Source: Microbacterium galbinum (GTDB taxonomy: Bacteria > Actinomycetota > Actinomycetes > Actinomycetales > Microbacteriaceae). Taken from it: a DNA stretch of 64,000 bases. The notes under the pieces were generated by a model. The model saw only the letters and a list, made by a program, of their open reading frames with translations. It made no database searches and had not been told where the DNA came from. The position numbers were made by a program, and so were the translations under genes. How positions within the stretch are numbered: position 1 is the first letter of the stretch; every line of letters begins with the position of its first letter. Positions 15,791 through 21,900 of this stretch are shown one piece after another. Location: positions 1,922,001 through 1,986,000 of the forward strand of contig NZ_JAHWXM010000001.1 of NCBI RefSeq assembly GCF_023091225.1. The letters are read 5' to 3'.

Positions 15791-16525
15791 ATGACGATCA
15801 CCGCCGCCGCAGACGGCTCCGCTCTGGGCAACCCCGGCCCCAACGGCTGGGCCTGGTACATCGACGACGACAACTGGGCGGCGGGCGGGTCTCCCCACGG
15901 CACCAACAACCAGGGCGAACTGCAGGCGGTGCTCGAACTGCTGCGCGCGACGGCCGGCACCGACGAGAAGCTGCTCATCCGCTGCGACAGCCGGTACGTG
16001 ATCGACTCGGTGACGAAGTGGATGCCGGGCTGGAAGCGCAAGGGCTGGCGCAAGTCCGACGGCGGCCCCGTGCTCAACCGCGACATCCTCGAGGGCATCG
16101 ACGAGGCGATCCGCGGGCGCGACGTCGAATTCTCGTGGGTCAAGGGGCATGCCGGCGACCGGCTGAACGAGGCCGCCGACGAGCGGGCGAATGCCGCGGC
16201 GAAGGCCTATCAGGCGAAGCAGGAACCGCGCCGCGGCCCCGGGTTCACGCTCGCGTCCGGCGCCGGCGCCGCCGTCGCGGCCTCCGCCCCGGTCGCGGCA
16301 TCTGCGCAGCACGCCCCGTCTGCGGCATCCGCTCCGGTCACGACCGCCCCCTCGGATGCCCCGCTCTGGGCCGAGACGTCGTCGCTGTTCGACGACTTCG
16401 ACACTCCCTCGGCCGACCCGATCGAGCTGCGCCTGAGCCTCACCGGCGATGAGCACGCCCGCCTGCGCGACCGCGCCGAGGCGCAGGGCATCTCGCTCGA
16501 AGCGGCCCTGCGCCGTCTGATCTGA
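15791..16525 (+). CDS. rnhA: Ribonuclease HI with C-terminal extension
   Basis: This 244-residue protein has an RNase H domain in residues 1-140 with catalytic carboxylates D8, E43, D66 and D130, and H120 in V-K-G-H-A-G. It degrades the RNA strand of RNA/DNA hybrids. Then follows an Ala/Pro-rich linker (about 150-190) and a C-terminal segment D-P-I-E-L-R-L-S-L-T-G-D-E-H near the end, with two predicted helices. The extension is unlike the usual 155-residue enzyme. ATG 15791 is chosen over the upstream frame start because TACGGT (15779-15784) sits 6 nt before it. The tail resembles a small ribbon-helix-helix-like or protein-docking motif, but that is a guess. Confidence 0.88.
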   Translation: MTITAAADGSALGNPGPNGWAWYIDDDNWAAGGSPHGTNNQGELQAVLELLRATAGTDEKLLIRCDSRYVIDSVTKWMPGWKRKGWRKSDGGPVLNRDILEGIDEAIRGRDVEFSWVKGHAGDRLNEAADERANAAAKAYQAKQEPRRGPGFTLASGAGAAVAASAPVAASAQHAPSAASAPVTTAPSDAPLWAETSSLFDDFDTPSADPIELRLSLTGDEHARLRDRAEAQGISLEAALRRLI

Positions 16526-16543
16526 CGCGCGTACACTCGCCTC

Positions 16544-16930
16544 ATGTCGACAACCGCGCGCACGATCGGCCGCATCTTCCTCGGATCCTCCCTCGTCTTC
16601 GCCGGCGTCTCGCACCTGACGTTCGCCCGCCGCGAGTTCCAAGCCCAGGTACCCGAATCGCTGCCGCTCGACCCCGACGTCACCGTGCTCGCCTCGGGCG
16701 TCGTCGAGGTCGGTCTCGGCTCGGCGCTGCTGCTGGCCCGCAAACGACGCCGTCGGGTCGGCACGATCGCCGCACTGTTCTTCATCGCGGTGTTCCCCGG
16801 CAACGTCTCGCAGTGGATGCACCAGCGCGACGGCTTCGGTCTCGACACCGACATGAAGCGCTTCGTGCGACTTTTCTTCCAGCCGGCGCTGGTCGCACTG
16901 GCTCTGTGGTCGACCCGCACGCGCCGCTGA
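16544..16930 (+). CDS. DoxX-like small membrane protein
   Basis: A 128-residue protein with four probable hydrophobic segments (about 8-26, 47-63, 70-88 and 105-122), a conserved G-R-I-F-L-G-S-S-L-V-F-A-G-V-S-H start and W-M-H near the third segment, as in the DoxX-like family. Members are linked to redox stress or thiosulfate metabolism, but the role here is unknown. TACACT at 16532-16537 lies 6 nt before the ATG. It is followed by a Pr6Pr-type membrane gene on the same strand. Confidence 0.8.
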   Translation: MSTTARTIGRIFLGSSLVFAGVSHLTFARREFQAQVPESLPLDPDVTVLASGVVEVGLGSALLLARKRRRRVGTIAALFFIAVFPGNVSQWMHQRDGFGLDTDMKRFVRLFFQPALVALALWSTRTRR

Positions 16931-16977
16931 GGCGCGTTCCCACGACCCGCGGAGCCGACCAAAAGTAGACTCGGCGG

Positions 16978-17007
16978 ATGAGTGGACGGCGGGTGACGCA
17001 GCGGTGA
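16978..17007 (+). CDS. Nine-codon leader ORF coupled to the next gene
   Basis: ATG 16978 opens a 9-codon ORF (M-S-G-R-R-V-T-Q-R) whose TGA stop overlaps the GTG start of the next gene as GTGA (17004-17007). TAGACT at 16966-16971 is 6 nt before this ATG, which matches the leaderless promoters in this window. The leader is therefore the first translated codon series, and the downstream gene may be reached by re-initiation. Confidence 0.5.
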   Translation: MSGRRVTQR

Positions 17008-17654
17008 GGACGCGTACCGTCTTCGGCCTGCTCCGACTCGGCGCCGCCGCGCTCTGCCTGGTCGCCCTCATCCACCGTCTCGCGTGGGGGCTCGCCTCGC
17101 ACACGATCGCCAGCCAGAACTTCTTCGCCTACCTGACCAACCAGTCGAACGTCGCGTTCGTGGTGCTGCTCACGATCGCCGGCATCATCGCGCTCCGCAA
17201 GGCCCGCGATCCGCGCTGGCTCACCGTCACCCTCGCCCTCGTGCTCACGTGGACGATCACGGCCGGCATCGTGTTCGCCATCCTCGTCTGGCAGGCGGGG
17301 CTGCGCGGCATCCGCATCGACGTGCCCTGGTCCGATCAGGTGCTGCACTTCTACCTGCCTGCCTGCGCCGCACTCGCCTGGGCGCTCGCCCCCGGCCATC
17401 GCGCTGTGCCGTGGCGGGTCATCCCGGCGACGCTGATCTACCCGCTCGTGTGGGGCGGGTTCACGATGATCCGCGGCCCGATCATCGGCTGGTACCCGTA
17501 CTACTTCCTCGACCCGCGGCAGATCAGCGGACCGGCCGAGTTCCTGGTGTCGTCCGGCATCGCCCTCGCGACGTTCGCGACCGTCGCGACCGCGCTCGTG
17601 CTCATCAGTCGGATGCCGCTGCCCCGTCGCCTGCGGCAGGATCAGGCCGGGTAG
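17004..17654 (+). CDS. Pr6Pr-family integral membrane protein
   Basis: A 216-residue protein with six probable membrane helices. The conserved F-F-A-Y-L-T-N-Q-S-N near residues 34-43 and W-Y-P-Y-Y-F-L-D-P near 167-175 are typical of the actinobacterial Pr6Pr membrane family (also called FAR-17a/AIG1-like). No biochemical role is established for bacterial members. The GTG start is part of a GTGA overlap with a 9-codon leader ORF, so expression is probably translationally coupled. Confidence 0.82.
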   Translation: MRTRTVFGLLRLGAAALCLVALIHRLAWGLASHTIASQNFFAYLTNQSNVAFVVLLTIAGIIALRKARDPRWLTVTLALVLTWTITAGIVFAILVWQAGLRGIRIDVPWSDQVLHFYLPACAALAWALAPGHRAVPWRVIPATLIYPLVWGGFTMIRGPIIGWYPYYFLDPRQISGPAEFLVSSGIALATFATVATALVLISRMPLPRRLRQDQAG

Positions 17655-17690
17655 ACGACGCACCGCCGTGCCAGGCGGCGCACCGCCGCG

Positions 17691-19052
17691 TCACGCCGCG
17701 TAGGGCCCGAGCGCCTCCAGCGCCAGGGTGACCGCCTCGTCCTTGCCGAGTTCCGAGAACCTCGCCGCAGCGTCACCGCCGACGATCCCCACCAGCACGT
17801 TCTCGCCGGTAGCGGGGAGCAGGTTGATCCAGGTGCGGATGCCGACATCGCCGCCGACCGTGTGCCATACCGCCTCTTCGGCATTCCAGAACGGCTCGTC
17901 CCAGCGCAGCCACACGGTCTCGATCGACCCCATCGCGAGCGCCGAGATCGCGCCGCGGTTGGCGAACGGCAGCGGCGGGTCGAACTCGATGCCCTGCTCC
18001 TGCAGCACTCCGAGCGGCACCGTCACGACGACGCGGTCGAACGACAGCGCCTCACCGGTGCCCATGCGCACGCTCACGCCGGTGTCGTCGTAGGCGAGGC
18101 GGGTGACCGGCTGGTTGAGACCGACCTGCACACCGTCGAGCGTGTGCTCGATGAACGGCAGCAGGCTGTCGCGGGCGGCGCGCGGCTCGGCCGGAGGGAG
18201 CGGCGGGGCGAACCAGCTCGACAGCTTCGCGGCCTCCGCGCCCGAGGTGGTGGCGAGAAGCGCGAGCAGGGCGAGGATCGTGGGGTCGGCCGTGTCGACG
18301 CCTGCCGCGACGAGAGCATCCGCGACCGAACTGTCGACGGGGGCGGCCTGAGCGGTGGCGATCGCCGCGGTCAGGGACTCGGTGGCGACGGCATCCGTGT
18401 CTCCGTCGGGCGAGCGCCAGAGCGAGCCCGCGAGATCGACGACGGAGATGTCCTCGGCCTCGAGCGTCTGTACGAGGTCGGCATCCGCCTCGCCGAACAG
18501 CCATGCGCCGAGCTGCGGAGGAAGTGGCCAGGCGTCGTCGACCCGTGAATACACGCGTCCGCCGACGCGGTCGCGCGCTTCGAGAACGGTGACCTCGAAG
18601 CCCGCGTCGTTCAGCCGCGCGGCTGCCGTGGCGCCGGCGAGCCCCGCACCGATCACGGCGATGCGCTCGCCGTCGCCCGCGGCATCCCGCAGTTCATCGG
18701 CGGCGCGCTCACCCGAGGCGATCGCTCCGCGCATGGTGGCCGGGGCCTCCTCATCGGTGGCCTCGCCGGCGAAGAACAGGCGGTCGTCGACCGGGCGCGC
18801 GAGGGCGCTGCGGGTCTCGGCCCCGACGCCGGCGGGCACGAAGCTGACGGCACCGAACGCGTACTGGTCGCTCGTCCAGGTCGAGCGGATGCTGGCGGCC
18901 GGAAGCGGCACGCCGTTCGTGGGCTGCGGCTCGGGCGAACGCGTCGGGGTGCGCGTGGGCGTGGGTTCGGGCTCCGGGGTACACGAGGCGAGCAGCACCG
19001 AAAGGGCCCCGGCCCCGGCGCCCAGAAGCAGAGTGCGGCGCGTGATCCTCAT
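17691..19052 (-). CDS. Flavin amine oxidase with circularly permuted domain order, Tat lipoprotein
   Basis: This 453-residue protein opens with a twin-Arg signal (R5-R6-T-L-L-L) and lipobox L-L-A-S-C24, so it is probably exported folded and lipid-anchored. The next block (about 50-125) is what normally ends a monoamine oxidase: W-T-S-D-Q-Y-A-F-G, then L-F-F-A-G-E-A-T (92-99) and M-R-G-A-I-A-S-G-E-R-A-A. Only then comes the usual N-terminal FAD motif G135-A-G-L-A-G140, E158-A-R-D-R-V-G-G-R, and the rest of the fold, stopping at the point where the displaced block would follow. FAD sites are complete but in permuted order. The substrate is probably an amine; this is unproven. The -10 candidate TAAAGT lies 9 nt before the start. 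Confidence 0.85.
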   Translation of the reverse strand: MRITRRTLLLGAGAGALSVLLASCTPEPEPTPTRTPTRSPEPQPTNGVPLPAASIRSTWTSDQYAFGAVSFVPAGVGAETRSALARPVDDRLFFAGEATDEEAPATMRGAIASGERAADELRDAAGDGERIAVIGAGLAGATAAARLNDAGFEVTVLEARDRVGGRVYSRVDDAWPLPPQLGAWLFGEADADLVQTLEAEDISVVDLAGSLWRSPDGDTDAVATESLTAAIATAQAAPVDSSVADALVAAGVDTADPTILALLALLATTSGAEAAKLSSWFAPPLPPAEPRAARDSLLPFIEHTLDGVQVGLNQPVTRLAYDDTGVSVRMGTGEALSFDRVVVTVPLGVLQEQGIEFDPPLPFANRGAISALAMGSIETVWLRWDEPFWNAEEAVWHTVGGDVGIRTWINLLPATGENVLVGIVGGDAAARFSELGKDEAVTLALEALGPYAA

Positions 19053-19100
19053 CGTGTCGCCACTTTATCCCGCCTGGGTGGACAGTGGCTGCTCGGGAGG

Positions 19101-19188
19101 GCGTACCCAACTCAGGAAGAGTGCGGCCGTCGGGCACGGAAACCCCCGGATTCGGGCCCGGATCGTCCATTCCTCCTGAGTTGGTGCC
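19101..19188. repeat. Imperfect palindrome ACCAACTCAGGAGG type
   Basis: Arms 19101-19129 and 19159-19188 share ACC(C)AACTCAGGA(A/G)GA in opposite orientation. The element lies in the 207-base gap between the amine oxidase and VanZ genes and may be a mobile or structural repeat. No T-run is present. Confidence 0.6.
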
Positions 19189-19259
19189 ACGGGCGAGCGC
19201 CGAACATCACTCCGCAGGATGACGCGGCGGCGACGGCATTGACCGTAACGTCGAATGCG

Positions 19260-19895
19260 ATGGACAATCCCTTCGGCGAAGTGCCGGTGCTGCCGGTCGT
19301 CATTCCCCTCGCGCTCGTGGTCTTCCTGCTGATGCTGTGGCGATTGCAGATCCGCCGTGCGTTCTCGTGGCCCCGCGCCGCGGTGGCCGCGGCCCTTGCC
19401 GTGTATGCGGCGGGAATCGTGGGCAACACGATCTTCCCGATCTTCCTGAACAAGCCGAGCAGTGGGGAACCCTGGACTCCAGCGCTCGCGCTCGTGCCCT
19501 TCGCCGACTACGAGATCGCCGACGCTCTCACGAATGTTCTCGTCTTCGTGCCGCTCGGCATCCTCGTCGCGCTCGTGCTCGCACGTCCGACGTGGCCGCG
19601 AGTGGTCGCGATCAGCGCCGGGGTGAGCCTCGCCGTCGAGCTCTCTCAGCTCGCGGCACAGCGGCTCTTCGCGGGCGGGCACGTCGCCGACATCAACGAC
19701 TTCCTCTCGAACGTCACCGGCGGCGCTCTGGGCTACGGCATCCTGCTCCTCCTCGTGCGGATGCCTCGACTGGGCCGGTTCGTCGACAGGTTCCGCTGGG
19801 CACCGGCAACCGTTCACGACTCCGGAGATCCGCGCCCGCAACGCGAAGAAACCGGCCGATCCGTGCGGAATCGGCCGGTTTCTCCGGAGTTGTGA
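19260..19895 (+). CDS. VanZ-like membrane protein
   Basis: A 211-residue protein with four or five hydrophobic segments and the VanZ pattern: N-T-I-F-P near 61, L-V-P-F near 82, D-A-L-T-N-V-L-V-F-V-P-L-G near 91-103, and S-L-A-V-E-L-S-Q-L then D-I-N-D-F-L-S-N-V-T-G-G near 125-160. VanZ relatives confer low-level lipoglycopeptide tolerance in some Firmicutes; the mechanism is unclear. ATG 19260 is chosen; an in-frame TTG at 19239 is possible. The last 26 or so codons (from about 19818) are read through a palindromic repeat, so the tail after R-F-R-W is probably an acquired extension. Confidence 0.82.
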   Translation: MDNPFGEVPVLPVVIPLALVVFLLMLWRLQIRRAFSWPRAAVAAALAVYAAGIVGNTIFPIFLNKPSSGEPWTPALALVPFADYEIADALTNVLVFVPLGILVALVLARPTWPRVVAISAGVSLAVELSQLAAQRLFAGGHVADINDFLSNVTGGALGYGILLLLVRMPRLGRFVDRFRWAPATVHDSGDPRPQREETGRSVRNRPVSPEL

Positions 19896-19899
19896 ACGG
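19810..19899. repeat. Nested palindrome forming the VanZ gene end
   Basis: The right arm (19866-19899) pairs with two separate left pieces: CCGTTCACGACTCCGGAGA (19810-19828) and GAAACCGGCCGATCCG (about 19848-19863), with a 19-base insertion between them. The element lies between convergent genes, covers the VanZ stop codon and ends one base before the SRPBCC stop. Confidence 0.75.
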
Positions 19900-20877
19900 T
19901 CAGACCGCGAGCAGCTCCCGCTCGAGGCGGGCGTACGAGGTCTCCATGCCGTCGGCCATGCCGGTGGCGAGGATCATGTCGCGCGTCTCCTTGTCGGGGT
20001 ACTCGATGTACAGCGTGATGAGGGTCGCGCCGTCCTCCTCGTAGAGGTTGAGGTCGTTGAGCGTCTCGACCGGCATCCCGATCATCCGCTCGGTCTGCAC
20101 CGACCGCTTCGGGGCATCGATCAGCAGCGCCTCCCCCTCGAACCCGAACGGTTCGCCCTCGGTCTCGCCGACCGGAGCCCAGGAGGTGACGTAGCCCTGA
20201 CCGACCTCGGTCGCGACCGTGCACTCCGTCATCACCCAGCCGTCGGGTCCGAGCAGCCACTGCTTCATGAGCTCAGGTTCGTTGTGCGCACGCCAGACCA
20301 GCTCACGCGGCCCCTCGACGAGGCGCGTGATGCGCACGTGGGTGTCGTCGAGCAGTTCGACCCGCGTGCCCTTGCCCTGCGCGTAGTCGCGGAGGTCCTG
20401 CAGCACGGCGTCGAGCTGGCTCATCGCGAGCGTCGTCCCCTCGACGGCGCCCATCGCCACGACCTGCTCGAGCGCCTCGGCCGAGGCGAAGTAGCTGGTG
20501 TTGACCATGCGCGTGCCCTCGGCGGTCGGTGTGAACGTGAACGTCATGCGCATCGACGGCAGGTCGGGGTTCGGGGTTCCGTCCTCGTCGGCGAAGGCGT
20601 CGAGGACCTCGAAGCCGTTCGGGCCGTCGATGTTGAGGAACTCCCAGGTGCCGGAGGCCTTCTCGCCGCGCGGTCCGTTCATCGTGTAGTTCGCCTTGCC
20701 ACCCACGGTGTGGTCCCAGTGGGTGAAGGTGGCGGGCCATCCGGGAGGACCCCAGAAGCGCTCGAGCTGCCGCGGGTCGCTGTAGGCGTCCCACACCCGC
20801 TCGACCGGGGCCGCCAGATCGGCGACGACCGTCATGGTGAGGTTCTCGGCATCCGTGATCACATCGGTGACAGGCAT
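19900..20877 (-). CDS. Tandem SRPBCC (AHSA1-like) domain protein
   Basis: A 325-residue protein with two similar SRPBCC/START-like domains. The first (about 10-165) begins V-V-A-D-L-A-A-P-V-E-R-V-W-D-A-Y and the second (about 175-320) begins I-T-R-L-V-E-G-P-R-E-L-V-W-R-A-H. Each has the W-G-P/G-P-D-G-W segment typical of activator-of-Hsp90-like proteins of the YndB/CalC type. These hydrophobic-cavity proteins bind lipids or polyketides; the ligand is unknown. The start lies two bases after the ArsR stop, so it is the second gene of a classic ArsR-SRPBCC operon. Here both SRPBCC copies are fused into one chain rather than being separate genes. Confidence 0.85.
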   Translation of the reverse strand: MPVTDVITDAENLTMTVVADLAAPVERVWDAYSDPRQLERFWGPPGWPATFTHWDHTVGGKANYTMNGPRGEKASGTWEFLNIDGPNGFEVLDAFADEDGTPNPDLPSMRMTFTFTPTAEGTRMVNTSYFASAEALEQVVAMGAVEGTTLAMSQLDAVLQDLRDYAQGKGTRVELLDDTHVRITRLVEGPRELVWRAHNEPELMKQWLLGPDGWVMTECTVATEVGQGYVTSWAPVGETEGEPFGFEGEALLIDAPKRSVQTERMIGMPVETLNDLNLYEEDGATLITLYIEYPDKETRDMILATGMADGMETSYARLERELLAV

Positions 20878-20879
20878 TG

Positions 20880-21284
20880 TCAGTCTCCTTGTTCGTGTTC
20901 GGTGTGTTCGGCGTTCTTCGTGGTGCTCGTGGTGCTGTCGGTGCTCGGGGCGGGCGCGGCCAGCAGGTCGTCGAGGCGAGCGATGCGCGATCGCCACAGC
21001 TCTTCGTAGCGGGCGAGCAGCGCCTTGGCGCGGGCGATCATCTCGGGATTCGCGCGCACGAGGCGCTCGCGTCCCTCGGCGCGCTTGACGATGAGGTTCG
21101 CGGCCTCCAGCACGGCGACGTGCTTCTGCACTGCGGCGAACGACATCTCGTACTCGGCGGCGAGGGTCGAGACCGACTGCTCGTTCTCGATAGTCCGGCG
21201 CAGGATGTCGCGCCGGGTCGACGTGGCCAGTGCGTGGAAGACACGGTCGACCTCCGCTTCGGTGAGTTCTCGTTGTACAACCAT
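20880..21284 (-). CDS. ArsR-family winged-helix repressor
   Basis: This 134-residue protein has a V-F-H-A-L-A-T-S-T-R-R-D-I-L-R-R start, a recognition helix region M-S-F-A-A-V-Q-K-H-V-A-V-L-E-A-A-N-L-I and a wing ending R-E-R-L-V-R-A-N. No metal-binding Cys pair is present, so it belongs to the non-metal ArsR group that controls SRPBCC genes. The C-terminus is a Ser/Thr/Asp-rich tail. A perfect 9-2-9 palindrome covers its start codon and -10 region, so autorepression is likely. The -10 TAACGT lies 8 nt before the start, which fits a leaderless mRNA. Confidence 0.9.
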   Translation of the reverse strand: MVVQRELTEAEVDRVFHALATSTRRDILRRTIENEQSVSTLAAEYEMSFAAVQKHVAVLEAANLIVKRAEGRERLVRANPEMIARAKALLARYEELWRSRIARLDDLLAAPAPSTDSTTSTTKNAEHTEHEQGD

Positions 21285-21294
21285 TTGGTTGTAC
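21275..21294. promoter_or_regulatory. ArsR operator overlapping the start codon
   Basis: GTACAACCA (21275-21283) and TGGTTGTAC (21286-21294) form a perfect inverted repeat with a 2-base gap. It covers the ArsR start codon and touches the -10 element (TAACGT, 21293-21298 on the minus strand). Sites of the form ACAACCAAATGGTTGT are known for ArsR proteins of this type. Confidence 0.8.
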
Positions 21295-21425
21295 GTTAGA
21301 CCCGGGCGCGGGATGTGTCAAGAGGTTCTGTCGGATCCGCTCCTTCCGGATCCACCTGCAGGTGATCGGCAGGCGCGCCCGAGCGGCGCCGCCGCGCCCG
21401 GAATCCTCGACCTAGGGTCGAGCGC

Positions 21426-21632
21426 ATGGACTACAACTCCCTGTTCCCCCTGGTCTCCGCGATGTGGACCTCCGTCGCGCTCCTCGCGGGCGGCTACGCC
21501 CGCACGCGCAACCGCTCGGCGTGGACGTGGTTCCTGCTCACGCTCTTCTTCGGACCGATCGCGGCGTTCCTGCTCGTCGTGTGGGAGCCGGCGCCGCAGA
21601 AGCCGTCGGCCCAGACTCCGACGGAGAACTGA
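21426..21632 (+). CDS. Small two-helix membrane protein
   Basis: A 68-residue protein with two hydrophobic segments (about 6-23 and 32-52) separated by a basic A-R-T-R-N-R-S loop, and a Pro/Gln-rich tail. TAGGGT at 21413-21418 is 7 nt before the ATG. No family is recognised with certainty. It resembles small holin-like or transporter-accessory membrane proteins only in size. The gene stands alone between a divergent ArsR gene and a repeat island. Confidence 0.6.
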   Translation: MDYNSLFPLVSAMWTSVALLAGGYARTRNRSAWTWFLLTLFFGPIAAFLLVVWEPAPQKPSAQTPTEN

Positions 21633-21654
21633 GGGGTGACGCGGGCGGGGCGGG

Positions 21655-21833
21655 GCCCTTCGACAAGCTCAGGGACCCAGTAGCGCTCAGGGGCCCTTCG
21701 ACAAGCTCAGGGACCCAGTAGCGCTCAGGGACCCAGTAGCGCTCAGGGACCCAGTAGCGCTCAGGGGCCCAGTAGCGCTCAGGAACCGGGTGACGCAACT
21801 CGGTTCCTGAGCGAGCGAAGCGAGACGAAGGGC
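21655..21833. repeat. Repeat island with five 18-base units
   Basis: Two CCCTTCGACAAGCTCAGGG copies (near 21656 and 21691) are combined with five units of AGGGACCCAGTAGCGCTC: one at 21671-21688 and four in direct tandem at 21709-21780 (the last with GGGGCCC). The island ends with the long form CTGAGCGAGCGAAGCGAGAC (from about 21807). The exact 18-base periodicity suggests slippage or gene conversion. Confidence 0.85.
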
Positions 21834-21842
21834 GCACGCAGA

Positions 21843-21872
21843 AGGAGGGCGACGGAACCCCGTCGCCCTCCT
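21843..21872 (-). terminator. Hairpin after the peptide ABC operon
   Basis: AGGAGGGCGACGG (21843-21855) and CCGTCGCCCTCCT (21860-21872) form a 13-base-pair stem with a 4-base loop, 28 bases beyond the substrate-binding protein stop codon. It is a strong candidate terminator of the importer operon. Confidence 0.8.
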
Positions 21873-21900
21873 CCCCTCGGTCACCTCAGGGGTGATCCGT

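Noticed and set aside
17691..19052. Assembly or frameshift artefact as an explanation for the amine oxidase order
   Set aside because: One continuous frame with a signal peptide, a linker and both motif blocks once each; a simple error would not produce clean ends on both sides. Confirmation by orthologues is still needed.
21671..21780. Tandem repeats as a possible CRISPR array
   Set aside because: The 18-base units are directly adjacent with no unique spacers, and no cas genes are present.
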